A stretch of DNA of 13,104 bases. It comes from an uncultured Flavobacterium sp. GTDB lineage: Bacteria > Bacteroidota > Bacteroidia > Flavobacteriales > Flavobacteriaceae. The stretch lies in the NCBI RefSeq assembly GCF_946479975.1, contig NZ_CAMLIX010000148.1, forward strand, positions 1 to 13,104, read 5' to 3'. This document shows positions 1 through 7,255 of the stretch, piece after piece. A program made the position numbers and the translations under genes. Position 1 is the stretch's first letter. The number at the start of each line of letters is the position of its first letter. The notes under the pieces were generated by a model, which had not been told where the DNA came from, did no database searches, and worked only from the letters and a program-made list of their open reading frames with translations.

Positions 1-120
1 AGATACTGGATTAACAGGTGCAGCGGGACCTCAAGGTGTTAAAGGAGATACTGGATTAACAGGTGCAGCGGGACCTCAAGGTGTTAAAGGAGATACTGGA
101 GCAGCGGGACCACAAGGTCT
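1..120 (+). repeat. 45-bp tandem repeats encoding Gly-X-Y triplets
   Basis: Two identical 45-bp units (1-45 and 46-90) are followed by a third, degenerate unit (91-120) that lacks the 9 bp TTAACAGGT and has one substitution. Each full unit encodes five Gly-X-Y triplets. The 9-bp loss removes exactly three codons and keeps the frame. The array certainly continues to the left of the window. Identity at the DNA level, not only at the protein level, points to recent unit duplication, so the copy number is probably variable between strains. Confidence 0.95.
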
Positions 121-478
121 TTCATACGCTTCAATCATTTTTGATGATGCGATTACTAATGCGGCAATAAACCAATCTTCTATTTATGATAGTACAAATG
201 CCACGCAGATATACTCTAAATCGCTTACCTCTGCAGGAATATATTTGGTAACTATTTGGCTTAAAGCTAATAAATCGACCAGCGTCACTTGTTACCTTAA
301 AAATAAAGGAGTCATTATCAGCAATGGTTTTGGTTATTACAGTTCTACAGATGCTACAATAATAAATATGACAGCTATTTATAACGGAGCAGTTGGAGAC
401 ATTTTAACCCTTCAAGCCAATCAAACAGATCAGGCTGGAGTTACGGTAACTGGAAAAATTCAGTTGACTAAATTATAG
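2..478 (+). CDS. Collagen-like repeat protein with C-terminal C1q/TNF-like head, 3' part only
   Basis: The reading frame is open from the left edge of the window, so the N-terminus is missing. The first ~40 visible residues are perfect Gly-X-Y triplets ([15 protein letters not shown] and variants), the signature of a bacterial collagen-like triple helix. They are followed by a ~118-residue non-repetitive domain rich in beta-strand patterns ([36 protein letters not shown]), which resembles the C1q/TNF-like trimerising heads that often end bacterial collagen-like proteins. Such proteins are usually secreted or surface attached and trimeric. No C-terminal sorting domain is seen. The frame runs without interruption to the stop at 476-478. 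The collagen part is certain; the head assignment rests on pattern only. No partner gene is visible, and the terminator that follows isolates it from the rest of the window. Confidence 0.85.
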   Translation, partial: DTGLTGAAGPQGVKGDTGLTGAAGPQGVKGDTGAAGPQGLSYASIIFDDAITNAAINQSSIYDSTNATQIYSKSLTSAGIYLVTIWLKANKSTSVTCYLKNKGVIISNGFGYYSSTDATIINMTAIYNGAVGDILTLQANQTDQAGVTVTGKIQLTKL

Positions 479-494
479 TTTAAAGTAATATTTT

Positions 495-530
495 AAAGAG
501 GAGCGTTTTTTTTAACTGCTCCTCTTTTTT
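495..530 (+). terminator. Rho-independent terminator, possibly bidirectional
   Basis: AAAGAGGAGC (495-504) pairs perfectly with GCTCCTCTTT (518-527) around a 13-nt T-rich loop, and T residues continue to 530. It lies 17 nt after the stop of the collagen-like gene. The minus-strand lipoprotein gene ends 100 bp away at 629, and on that strand the hairpin is followed by TTTAAAATATT, so it may stop transcripts from both sides. Confidence 0.9.
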
Positions 531-628
531 ATTTTAAAATGTCGCTGTTTGCAATTCTGGCAAAGCTTTTTGCATTATCCAAAAAAGTAAAGAATTATTT
601 ATTTTCCCTAATAAATAAATCAGAAAAT

Positions 629-1654
629 CTAATTTTTTGAAAAATAAAGATAACTGCTGTTATTGCTTACAGCACGAAGTCGAATCTCTGAATTATTAAT
701 TTCAAATAGATTCCAACCATAATAAGTCACTTTCAGTTTGGAGAGTGGCTGCGAATTAAAAGTCAAAATTAATTTGCCAGCTCCATATTGGGATAAAAAT
801 TCCCACTGCCCTGTTTCTGTAACTGCACCTTTTGTTGCTGTAACTGAATTGTCACTTTTAAAGACAAAGGAATAACCGCTGAAAGATGTGGTCTGGTCTG
901 AAGCATCAAAAAAGTATGGAATATTCCAAGAGCCTTTTGTTATAGTCTGTACAAAATCATACGATGCAATATTATTTTCTGGACAGTAATCTATTGCATA
1001 TTTTATTGCATTTTCAAAGTCTAAATTACTGGCAAGTGATTTAGTCTTTCCATCATAATCTACAACAGAAATCGGATATTTTAAGGAAATATACTGACTG
1101 TCGTTCAGGTTTTTTATAAAATTAAAAAAAGTCTGGTCGCTTACAATTGACTGTGAACTTACTGCCTGATTTAAACTGTTGTAACTATTTATTGTTATGG
1201 GATATTGAATGTTAAGTCCGTTGATTTTAGATAAAAGATCCGGATAAAGATTCCAATAATCAATTAAGGTGTCAAAATCATTCTGGTTAGGTATAAATTT
1301 TTCGATGTAATTGTAATAAACCATCGTAACCGGAAAATCTATTTTCACAATATCATCATCTGTAGTACTGGCGTTAATATTGTCTATTATCTTTTGATAA
1401 TCTGCTGCGGCATTAACTGCAATTTGCTGATTATTAACTCTAACTGTATAAGGAAATTTTATTGTGCAGTAACTTGAACCGTCTACCACATTATCCTGCA
1501 CCGTTGGAACCATAGCCACTCTTTGCATATAGGAAGTCAGAGGAGATTCTTTTGAAACCGTACCCTGCATGTTGGAACTCTGCTCATCGATCTCGCTTTG
1601 ACAAGACAAAAACAGAAAAGGTGTTACTAATAAATATTTTCTTAAAGGCAGCAT
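629..1654 (-). CDS. Lipoprotein with four tandem ~42-residue repeats and a lipocalin-like C-terminus
   Basis: This 341-residue protein begins with a lipoprotein signal (LVTPFLFLSC, lipidated Cys18), so it is anchored in the envelope, probably in the outer membrane. Residues ~62-235 hold four copies of a unit that starts with a strand of the form [IL]-x-[FY]-P-x-[TS]-[VI] (FPYTV at 67, FPVTM at 107, YPITI at 151, YPISV at 193), continues with a second strand and ends in a helix (DYQKIIDNI, DFDTLIDYW, TFFNFIKNL, DFENAIKYA). Residues ~240-341 (GSWNIPYFFDAS, GYSFVFKSDNSVTA, GQWEF) look like the lipocalin-like C-terminal domains seen in many Flavobacteriia lipoproteins. I do not recognise a function. 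The gene diverges from the ECF sigma gene and has the ECF-type promoter motif on its own strand at 1799-1771, which suggests that it belongs to that regulon. The ATG at 1654 gives a proper signal sequence. Confidence 0.85.
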   Translation of the reverse strand: MLPLRKYLLVTPFLFLSCQSEIDEQSSNMQGTVSKESPLTSYMQRVAMVPTVQDNVVDGSSYCTIKFPYTVRVNNQQIAVNAAADYQKIIDNINASTTDDDIVKIDFPVTMVYYNYIEKFIPNQNDFDTLIDYWNLYPDLLSKINGLNIQYPITINSYNSLNQAVSSQSIVSDQTFFNFIKNLNDSQYISLKYPISVVDYDGKTKSLASNLDFENAIKYAIDYCPENNIASYDFVQTITKGSWNIPYFFDASDQTTSFSGYSFVFKSDNSVTATKGAVTETGQWEFLSQYGAGKLILTFNSQPLSKLKVTYYGWNLFEINNSEIRLRAVSNNSSYLYFSKN

Positions 1655-1667
1655 ATTTTGATTTTTA

Positions 1668-1675
1668 CAAAGGTA
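1668..1675 (-). promoter_or_regulatory. Bacteroidota -7 element upstream of the repeat lipoprotein
   Basis: Read on the minus strand this is TACCTTTG, an exact match to the housekeeping consensus TAnnTTTG. It ends 13 nt before the lipoprotein ATG, so a transcript started here would have only a very short leader. I see no clear -33 TTG at the usual distance, which lowers confidence. It could provide basal expression next to the ECF-type promoter further upstream. Confidence 0.4.
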
Positions 1676-1770
1676 ACAAAAATTAGAAAATGGTTTTAAT
1701 TTATGAATTCAGCATCTTGGTTTTATCTTAATACTAAATTATCAAAAGCCAATAGCATTTTATTCTTAAT

Positions 1771-1799
1771 TAAAACAATCTCGTTTGCTTCTACCCTAC
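1771..1799 (-). promoter_or_regulatory. Predicted ECF sigma promoter for the repeat lipoprotein
   Basis: On the minus strand the sequence is GTAGGGTAG (1799-1791), 12 nt, then TTGTTTTA (1778-1771). The two boxes and their spacing match the copies before fecR and before the OB-fold operon, with one change in each box. It points toward the lipoprotein at 629-1654, with a leader of roughly 110 nt. Its -35 box lies just upstream of the housekeeping -7 element of the sigma gene on the other strand. Confidence 0.7.
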
Positions 1800-1815
1800 T
1801 TAAATTAAAAACAAA

Positions 1816-1823
1816 TACTTTTG
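1816..1823 (+). promoter_or_regulatory. Bacteroidota -7 element for the ECF sigma gene
   Basis: TACTTTTG is an exact match to TAnnTTTG, 23 nt before the sigma gene ATG. The expected -33 region would fall near 1790-1797 and has no TTG, so this may be a weak promoter. That same stretch holds the -35 box of the divergent ECF-type promoter. Confidence 0.5.
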
Positions 1824-1846
1824 CATCTTCCAAACTGCAAACCTAA

Positions 1847-2362
1847 ATGCCAAACAAGCACGAATCCAACACTTGCGACGAAATCATTTTTTCGTCCTTT
1901 TTTAAAAGCCAGATCAAAGCGCTTCGCAATTTTGTATTTTACAAATTTGGCGATATGCAAAAGGCGGAAGATGTTGCGCAGGAAGCTTTTTTAAAACTTT
2001 GGCAGAACTGTTCTTCGGTACCTTTAGAAAAAGCAAAATCATACGTTTATACCATTGCCAACAACAGCAGTCTCAACGAAATCGCACATCAAAAGGTGGT
2101 TCTGAAATATGAAAAAGATTTTAGCGGACTGGATAAAACCAATCAGTCTCCAGAATATCTTTTAGAAGAAAAACAATTTCAGGATAAACTTTTAAAAGCT
2201 ATCGAAAACTTAAACGAAAAGCAGCGCACCGCATTTTTGATGCATCGAATCGATGGAAAAAAATACAGCGAAATTGCCGTAGATTTAAATATCAGCGTTA
2301 AAGCGGTTGAAAAGCGCATTCATTTGGCTTTGTTAAGCTTACGTAAAGAAATTGATTTATAA
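1847..2362 (+). CDS. FecI-like ECF RNA polymerase sigma factor
   Basis: This is a 171-residue sigma-70 family protein of the ECF group, the normal size for the family. Region 2 covers about residues 16-84 and includes the core-binding and -10-recognition helices (GDMQKAEDVAQEAFLKLW, SYVYTIANNSSLNE). Region 4 covers about 112-165 (NEKQRTAFLMHRIDGKKYSE, then the recognition helix around NISVKAVEKRIHLALLSL). Region 3 is absent, as expected. It is followed by a FecR anti-sigma gene and a TonB receptor with an STN domain, the classic cell-surface signalling trio. The 51-nt gap to fecR contains the repeated motif GTAGGGTAA-N12-CTGTTTTA, which this protein probably recognises. The ATG at 1847 lies 23 nt after a TAnnTTTG element. 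The family is secure; the regulon is inferred. Confidence 0.95.
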   Translation: MPNKHESNTCDEIIFSSFFKSQIKALRNFVFYKFGDMQKAEDVAQEAFLKLWQNCSSVPLEKAKSYVYTIANNSSLNEIAHQKVVLKYEKDFSGLDKTNQSPEYLLEEKQFQDKLLKAIENLNEKQRTAFLMHRIDGKKYSEIAVDLNISVKAVEKRIHLALLSLRKEIDL

Positions 2363-2365
2363 AAA

Positions 2366-2394
2366 GTAGGGTAAATTTAATTCTAACTGTTTTA
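2366..2394 (+). promoter_or_regulatory. Predicted ECF sigma promoter for fecR-tonB receptor
   Basis: GTAGGGTAA (2366-2374), a 12-nt spacer, then CTGTTTTA (2387-2394). It starts 3 nt after the sigma gene stop and lies 19 nt before the fecR ATG. Both boxes and the spacer length are identical to the copy at 5924-5952. Placement between sigma and anti-sigma genes fits positive control of the receptor and anti-sigma factor by the released sigma factor. Confidence 0.75.
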
Positions 2395-2413
2395 ATACTA
2401 TAATACCAGTAAA

Positions 2414-3313
2414 ATGAAAAAGAATCACTTATTGGCCAAATGGCTTAACAATGATTTGTCTGAGGACGAATTGAAGGCATTTGAAGCAAGTCCCGATTTC
2501 GAAAAATATCAAAAAATTAAAAAATATACAGCTCATTTAGCGGTTGATGATTTCAATGAAGATGAAATGCTTTCAAACATTCTGAAACAGAAGAAAGAAA
2601 CACCAAAGGTAATTCCGTTATACAGAACATGGTTTTTCCGTGCAGCTGCGATTTTTGTTTTGGCTCTTGCCGTTATGTTTGCTTTTAGAATGCTTGTACC
2701 TCAAACAGAAACGGCCGATTTAGCTCAAAAAACAACTTTTTCTCTACCTGATAATTCTGAAGTTGTTTTGAATTCTGGCTCTGAAATCCATTATAAAAAA
2801 TGGAATTGGAATAAAAACAGACATCTTAATCTTGAAGGAGAAGCTTATTTTAAAGTGGCAAAAGGAAGACGTTTTGAAGTGCAGACCAAATTAGGTACAG
2901 TTGCTGTTTTGGGAACACAATTTAACGTGAAAGTCAGAAAAAACAGGTTTGATGTAGTTTGTTATGAAGGACGTGTGAAGGTGAATTATGCCGACAAAGA
3001 AATCTTGCTGACACATGGACAAGCGGTTAGTTTTGAAAACGGAAATGAGATTAAAAGAGAAACAGCTTCGCTAAAACCAGAATGGATCAGCGATCAAATA
3101 TGTTTTTACAAAGAAAACATCAGAACTATTTTGGATGAGGTTGAAAGACAATACAATATCAGTATTGAATTAAAAACGCAAGATACCGTTTCTCTATTTA
3201 CAGGAAAATTACCAGCCAAAAATCTAGATACTGCCCTGCAGATTATCAGTACGACATACAATGTAAAAGTTGAAAAGGTTTCCAACACTAAAATAATTAT
3301 TGACAAAAAGTAA
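2414..3313 (+). CDS. FecR-family anti-sigma factor
   Basis: This is a 299-residue inner-membrane regulator. Residues 1-70 form a short cytoplasmic anti-sigma segment (LLAKWLNNDLSEDELKAFE). One membrane helix lies at about 73-95 (FFRAAAIFVLALAVMFAF). The periplasmic FecR domain follows at about 105-210 (TTFSLPDNSEVVLNSGSEI, GEAYFKVAKG, FEVQTKLGTVAVLGTQFNV, GQAVSF). The C-terminal ~70 residues (YKENIRTILDEVERQYNISI ... LDTALQIISTTYNVKVE) match the DUF4974/STN-like domain common in Bacteroidota FecR proteins and thought to contact the receptor's signalling domain. It should hold the upstream sigma factor inactive until the TonB receptor signals. The stop codon directly abuts the receptor's start codon, so the two are probably translationally coupled. 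Confidence 0.95.
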   Translation: MKKNHLLAKWLNNDLSEDELKAFEASPDFEKYQKIKKYTAHLAVDDFNEDEMLSNILKQKKETPKVIPLYRTWFFRAAAIFVLALAVMFAFRMLVPQTETADLAQKTTFSLPDNSEVVLNSGSEIHYKKWNWNKNRHLNLEGEAYFKVAKGRRFEVQTKLGTVAVLGTQFNVKVRKNRFDVVCYEGRVKVNYADKEILLTHGQAVSFENGNEIKRETASLKPEWISDQICFYKENIRTILDEVERQYNISIELKTQDTVSLFTGKLPAKNLDTALQIISTTYNVKVEKVSNTKIIIDKK

Positions 3314-5848
3314 GTGCTGCGCCCCAAACAATATCATTTTTTGTTCTGCCTCTTTTTTTATGTCCTGAATCTTTTTGCTCAGGACAAGGGAAAAGCTATA
3401 CCCCTAAGCAAAATATTGACTGATATTGAACAACGGCATCAGGTAAGCTTTAATTATCTGGAAGAAAACATAGCTGGGTTTCGACTAAATCCGCCTAAAA
3501 AATCGCTGTCTTTAGAACAGAAACTGCAGTATCTTACTCAAAAAACAAATTTATCTTTTGAAAATATTGACAACAAATTCATCAATATCTATAAAGATAT
3601 TACTAAAGAGCAGACCATTTGCGGTTACGTTTTTTCTTTAAATGATAAAAAACCTATTGGAGATGCCAATATTAATCTGTCTGGGAAAATCTACGTTACA
3701 ACAGATGCAAATGGTTATTTTGAAATAGCAAAAAACACCAAAAGCATTCTTACCATAAGTCATATCGGATTTATGACTAAAAGAATTTCTACTGTCAATT
3801 TTAGTTCTAAAAATTGCACAGAAATTGTATTAGAACCAGAAATCACGGCACTTAAAGAAATAAAAGCAAGTTCAATTTTAGCATCTGGCATCTCTAAAAA
3901 CACAGACGGATCTTTTGAAATCAAACCTAAAAAGTTTGGTATTCTTCCCGGACTTATTGAACCAGATGCGTTGCAGGCCATGCAGCAGATTCCGGGTGTT
4001 AATAGTATTGACGAAAGTGTTTCCAGTATCAACGTACGCGGCGGTACACACGATCAGAATTTATTTTTATGGAATGGAATCCGAATGTTTCAAACGGGAC
4101 ATTTTTTTGGATTAATATCTGTATTTAATCCGAATCTGGCGCATACTATTTCTATTTATAAAAACGGAAGCTCTGCTTTTTTCGGCGAAAGCGTTTCTAG
4201 CGTGGTAGCGATTTCTTCTACGCCAGAAATGACAGAAAAAAACAGTTTCAGCGCCGGAATCAATATGATAAACGCCGATGTTTATGGGAAATACAATCTC
4301 TCAAATAAGAGTTTTATAGAGATCTCAGCCCGTAAATCGATTACTGATTTTGCAGAAACTCCAACTTATAAAGAGTATTTCAACAAGGTATTTCAAAATA
4401 CAACCATAACCGATTTTAATCAGAACCAAAATGTTGATTACAAGAGTGACAAGAAATTTGGTTTTTATGATGCTACTTTTAAATACGTTCAAAAAATTGG
4501 ACCCAAAGATGAATTGATCTTGGATCTGATTACCATTCAGGACAATCTTAAGGTTTTTCAAACTGCCAATACATATGATCTTTACAGATCTGAAAACAGT
4601 GAATTACGCCAGCAGAACTACGGCGGAAATTTGTCTTGGAAAAGAAACTGGAATGCTTTTAATTCCACAAAAATCAATGTTTACAATTCTTCATACGAAC
4701 TTTTGGGCAATCAAAAAAATAGTATTACAGATCAAACGGCGGTTCAGGAAAATACCGTAAACAATAATGGAATCAATTTAGAAAATCAGCATATTTTGAA
4801 TTCTAAATTTGTTTTGAACAATGGTTATCAATACAATGAAATTGGTATTACAAATTTGGAGCGCGTAAACAATCCCGATTTCTACCGTAAAATTAAAGAT
4901 GTATTAAAAACCCACGCTTTTATTGTAGAAGGAAAATACAATGACACCATTTCTAGAATATATCTTAAAGCTGGAACGAGAATTAATTACATCGAAAAGT
5001 TTAAAAAATTTATAATTGAACCTCGCATTCAGTTTAATTACGGAATCAATAAAAACTTTCATTTAGAAGTTTTGGGAGAACTCAAAAGCCAAAATTCCCA
5101 GCAGATTATTGATCTCCAAAAAGATTATTTTGGAATTGAAAAAAGACGATGGATTGTTTCTAACAACACCACGGTTCCTATACAACGAAGCAGACAGGTT
5201 TCTTTCAGTTTATTTTATAAAAAAAACGACTGGCTCCTGGACATCAATAATTTTTATAAAAAAGTAAACGGAATAACAACTTCCAGTCAGGGTTTTCAAA
5301 ATCAGTTAGAATTTGTAAGAACAACCGGCGACTATGAAGTTTTAGGAACCGAAATTTTGATTCAGAAGAAAATGAATCACTTTCTAACTTGGATGAGTTA
5401 TACTTTTAATGATAATAATTACGATTTTCCTAATTACGAAATTCAAAGATTTCCTAACAATTTCGAATTAACGCACACACTTTCGTGGGCTATTATGTAT
5501 GAGAAAAACAATTTTAAAATAGCTTTGGGAACTAAATGGTCTTCAGGCCGACCTAAAACTTCGCCAAATACGGAGGCAATTGATCCGTCAGATCCTATAT
5601 TGGTTTACCGCAGACCGAATGCGGATAATCTGCGTGTTTTTTCGCAGGTTAATCTTTCTTCTACCTACAAATGGGAAACGGATAATGGAATTCAGTACGA
5701 AATAGGACTCTCTATTTTGAATATTTTAAATAGAAAAAATGAAATAAGCGAATACTACAGAATAAGCTCGCTTACGAATTCTATTGAAGAAGTAGAAACT
5801 TTTGCATTACAGCGAACGCCAAATGTGAGTTTTAGAATTTCGTTGTAA
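3314..5848 (+). CDS. TonB-dependent outer-membrane receptor with STN signalling domain
   Basis: This 844-residue protein starts at a GTG that immediately follows the fecR stop (TAAGTG); no in-frame ATG lies near the signal peptide, so I accept GTG. Residues 1-23 are the signal peptide (ending LFAQ). Residues ~24-93 are an STN/secretin signalling domain (IPLSKILTDIEQRHQVSFNY). Residues ~101-176 are a carboxypeptidase-regulatory-like beta-sandwich (GYVFSLNDKKPIGDANI, ATGYF-like DANGYFEI, HIGF). The plug covers ~215-305 (PGVNSIDESVSSINVRGG, NLFLWNGIRMFQTGHFFG), and the 22-stranded-type barrel continues to the C-terminal RISL. No SusD partner is adjacent, so this is not a standard glycan-uptake SusCD pair. 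It would sense or import a ligand and signal through FecR to the sigma factor. The substrate cannot be told from sequence. Confidence 0.93.
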   Translation: MLRPKQYHFLFCLFFYVLNLFAQDKGKAIPLSKILTDIEQRHQVSFNYLEENIAGFRLNPPKKSLSLEQKLQYLTQKTNLSFENIDNKFINIYKDITKEQTICGYVFSLNDKKPIGDANINLSGKIYVTTDANGYFEIAKNTKSILTISHIGFMTKRISTVNFSSKNCTEIVLEPEITALKEIKASSILASGISKNTDGSFEIKPKKFGILPGLIEPDALQAMQQIPGVNSIDESVSSINVRGGTHDQNLFLWNGIRMFQTGHFFGLISVFNPNLAHTISIYKNGSSAFFGESVSSVVAISSTPEMTEKNSFSAGINMINADVYGKYNLSNKSFIEISARKSITDFAETPTYKEYFNKVFQNTTITDFNQNQNVDYKSDKKFGFYDATFKYVQKIGPKDELILDLITIQDNLKVFQTANTYDLYRSENSELRQQNYGGNLSWKRNWNAFNSTKINVYNSSYELLGNQKNSITDQTAVQENTVNNNGINLENQHILNSKFVLNNGYQYNEIGITNLERVNNPDFYRKIKDVLKTHAFIVEGKYNDTISRIYLKAGTRINYIEKFKKFIIEPRIQFNYGINKNFHLEVLGELKSQNSQQIIDLQKDYFGIEKRRWIVSNNTTVPIQRSRQVSFSLFYKKNDWLLDINNFYKKVNGITTSSQGFQNQLEFVRTTGDYEVLGTEILIQKKMNHFLTWMSYTFNDNNYDFPNYEIQRFPNNFELTHTLSWAIMYEKNNFKIALGTKWSSGRPKTSPNTEAIDPSDPILVYRRPNADNLRVFSQVNLSSTYKWETDNGIQYEIGLSILNILNRKNEISEYYRISSLTNSIEEVETFALQRTPNVSFRISL

Positions 5849-5857
5849 CTTCTTAAT

Positions 5858-5892
5858 TACAAGAATCATAAGATTACTTGTATACTTTTTTT
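5858..5892 (+). terminator. Probable Rho-independent terminator after the TonB receptor
   Basis: TACAAGAATC (5858-5867) pairs with GATT-A-CTTGTA (5872-5882) with one bulged A and a 4-nt loop, followed by seven T at 5886-5892 and a second T-rich run. The stem is AT-rich, so termination may be partial. It separates the receptor transcript from the next operon, which has its own ECF-type promoter just downstream. Confidence 0.6.
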
Positions 5893-5923
5893 ACTCTTTT
5901 TTATAAAATTTTCAAATTCTTTG

Positions 5924-5952
5924 GTAGGGTAATCTACTATTAGGCTGTTTTA
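5924..5952 (+). promoter_or_regulatory. Predicted ECF sigma promoter for the OB-fold/DUF5777/cytochrome/YceI operon
   Basis: GTAGGGTAA (5924-5932), a 12-nt spacer, then CTGTTTTA (5945-5952). The boxes are identical to those at 2366-2394 and the spacers differ in sequence but not in length, which argues for a functional bipartite site rather than a duplicated segment. It lies 27 nt before the ATG at 5980 and downstream of the hairpin that ends the receptor gene. Confidence 0.75.
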
Positions 5953-5979
5953 CTATTAAACTTATCAAAAGAATAAAAA

Positions 5980-6381
5980 ATGAAAAGAAAAAAAACAGTC
6001 CTTCTAATTGCATTAGTACTGATAATTATTTCTGGAGGCATTTATTTTTATTACGGTTTTCTTTTTAAAGGAGCCCGGAATATTGCGTCTGAAAAACCAG
6101 AAATCAGCATTACTGCAGCAACACTAATCGACGATTATAACTCAGATCCTCAAAAAGCAGATTTACAATATCTCAATAAAACTATTGAATTAAATGGTAT
6201 TGTAACCAAAGAAACAGATTCTACTTTGATTCTTAAAAGTACTGTTTTCTGCCTTTTCAATCAAAAACTAAACAGCAGTTATTTAAATACAAAAGTAGTC
6301 GTAAAAGGTAAATGTATTGGATACGACGAACTGTTTCAGGAAGTAAAATTAGACCAGTGCACCATTATAAAAACCAAATAA
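5980..6381 (+). CDS. Membrane-anchored OB-fold (tRNA_anti-like) protein
   Basis: This 133-residue protein has a basic N-terminus and one membrane helix (residues ~5-28, VLLIALVLIIISGGIYFYYG), followed by a ~90-residue domain of the OB-fold type labelled tRNA_anti-like in Bacteroidota. The typical pattern is visible: ITAATLIDDYNSDPQKADLQYLNKTIELNGIV at about 44-75, then strands ending KVVVKGKCIGYDELFQEVKLDQCTI. The three cysteines in the C-terminal half have no obvious motif. Despite the family name, no nucleic-acid role is implied for this exported form. It is the first gene of a tight operon (10 nt to the DUF5777 gene) behind an ECF-type promoter, so it probably works in the envelope with the downstream barrel and cytochrome. 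Its role there is unknown. Confidence 0.8.
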   Translation: MKRKKTVLLIALVLIIISGGIYFYYGFLFKGARNIASEKPEISITAATLIDDYNSDPQKADLQYLNKTIELNGIVTKETDSTLILKSTVFCLFNQKLNSSYLNTKVVVKGKCIGYDELFQEVKLDQCTIIKTK

Positions 6382-6391
6382 GTAAATATTT

Positions 6392-7234
6392 ATGAAGAAA
6401 TTTTTAGTCCCTTTCTGCTTCTTTTTAGCCTCGATGGCTTACTCGCAGGATGATTTATTGAAAAGTTTAGATTCTACTCAAGTAGACGAAAATTATCCAA
6501 ACGCAGCTTTCAAAGCTTTACAGCTTGTGACCTTACAGACCACAAAAATGCCAGCCAAAAAAGAATTCTATTTTGTAGTCTCGCATCGTTTTGGAACTGT
6601 AAAAGACGGTTTTGACAGTTTCTTTGGACTGGACAATGCGACCACTAAATTGGGCGGTATTTATGGAATCACCGATTGGCTTTCTGCCAGCGTTTCGAGA
6701 CATACATTGAATAAAATGTACGAAACAGGTTTAAAATATAGGGTAGCCAGACAAAGTGATGTTTTCCCCGTAGATATTGTGGGGTACAGCGTGGCAGATA
6801 TTAATACTTTTTTAGAAAAAGAACAGTATCCAGGTTTAGAGTTTAAACACCGAACTACGTTTGTACAGCAAATTTTGATTTCAAGAAAATTCAGCGAAAA
6901 ATTATCTTTTGAATTGGTGCCGTCTTTTATACACAAAAACCTTTACAATCCAGACATTGAAAGAGACAATCAGTTTTCGTTTGGAGGTGGCGGACGTTAC
7001 AAAATCACCAAAAGATTATCTCTAAACTTAGAGTACATGCACAATTTCGACAAACCAGATTTTTACAAAAATCCTCTATCTGTAGGATTGGATATTGAAA
7101 CAGGCGGACACGTTTTTCAGCTCATTTTTACCAATTCGCAGTCTATGAGCGAAAGCGGCTACGTGACAAATGCTTCAGGAGACTGGGGCAAAGGAGATTT
7201 CTTCTTCGGATTTAACCTGTACAGAGTATTTTAA
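6392..7234 (+). CDS. DUF5777-family outer-membrane beta-barrel protein
   Basis: This 280-residue protein has a signal peptide (MKKFLVPFCFFLASMAYSQ) and then alternating strands that end in aromatic residues down to the C-terminal FNLYRVF, as in an outer-membrane barrel. Family-like segments include residues ~45-75 (LVTLQTTKMPAKKEFYFVVSHRFG), GITDWLSASVSRHTLNKMYE and the stretch DIETGGHVFQLIFTNSQSM near residue 230. I recognise this as the Bacteroidota DUF5777 family, which often sits next to mono-haem cytochrome and YceI genes as here. The function of the family is not established; a pore or scaffold for the cytochrome lipoprotein is a guess. It is the second gene of the operon, 21 nt before the cytochrome gene. 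An imperfect copy of the ECF-type motif lies inside it at 6738-6766. Confidence 0.8.
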   Translation: MKKFLVPFCFFLASMAYSQDDLLKSLDSTQVDENYPNAAFKALQLVTLQTTKMPAKKEFYFVVSHRFGTVKDGFDSFFGLDNATTKLGGIYGITDWLSASVSRHTLNKMYETGLKYRVARQSDVFPVDIVGYSVADINTFLEKEQYPGLEFKHRTTFVQQILISRKFSEKLSFELVPSFIHKNLYNPDIERDNQFSFGGGGRYKITKRLSLNLEYMHNFDKPDFYKNPLSVGLDIETGGHVFQLIFTNSQSMSESGYVTNASGDWGKGDFFFGFNLYRVF

Positions 7235-7255
7235 TTAATCAATAAAAAACAAACT

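Noticed and set aside
3760..4760. Several 60-90-codon open frames on both strands within the TonB receptor gene
   Set aside because: They lie wholly inside a clearly coding gene in other frames and show no domain features.
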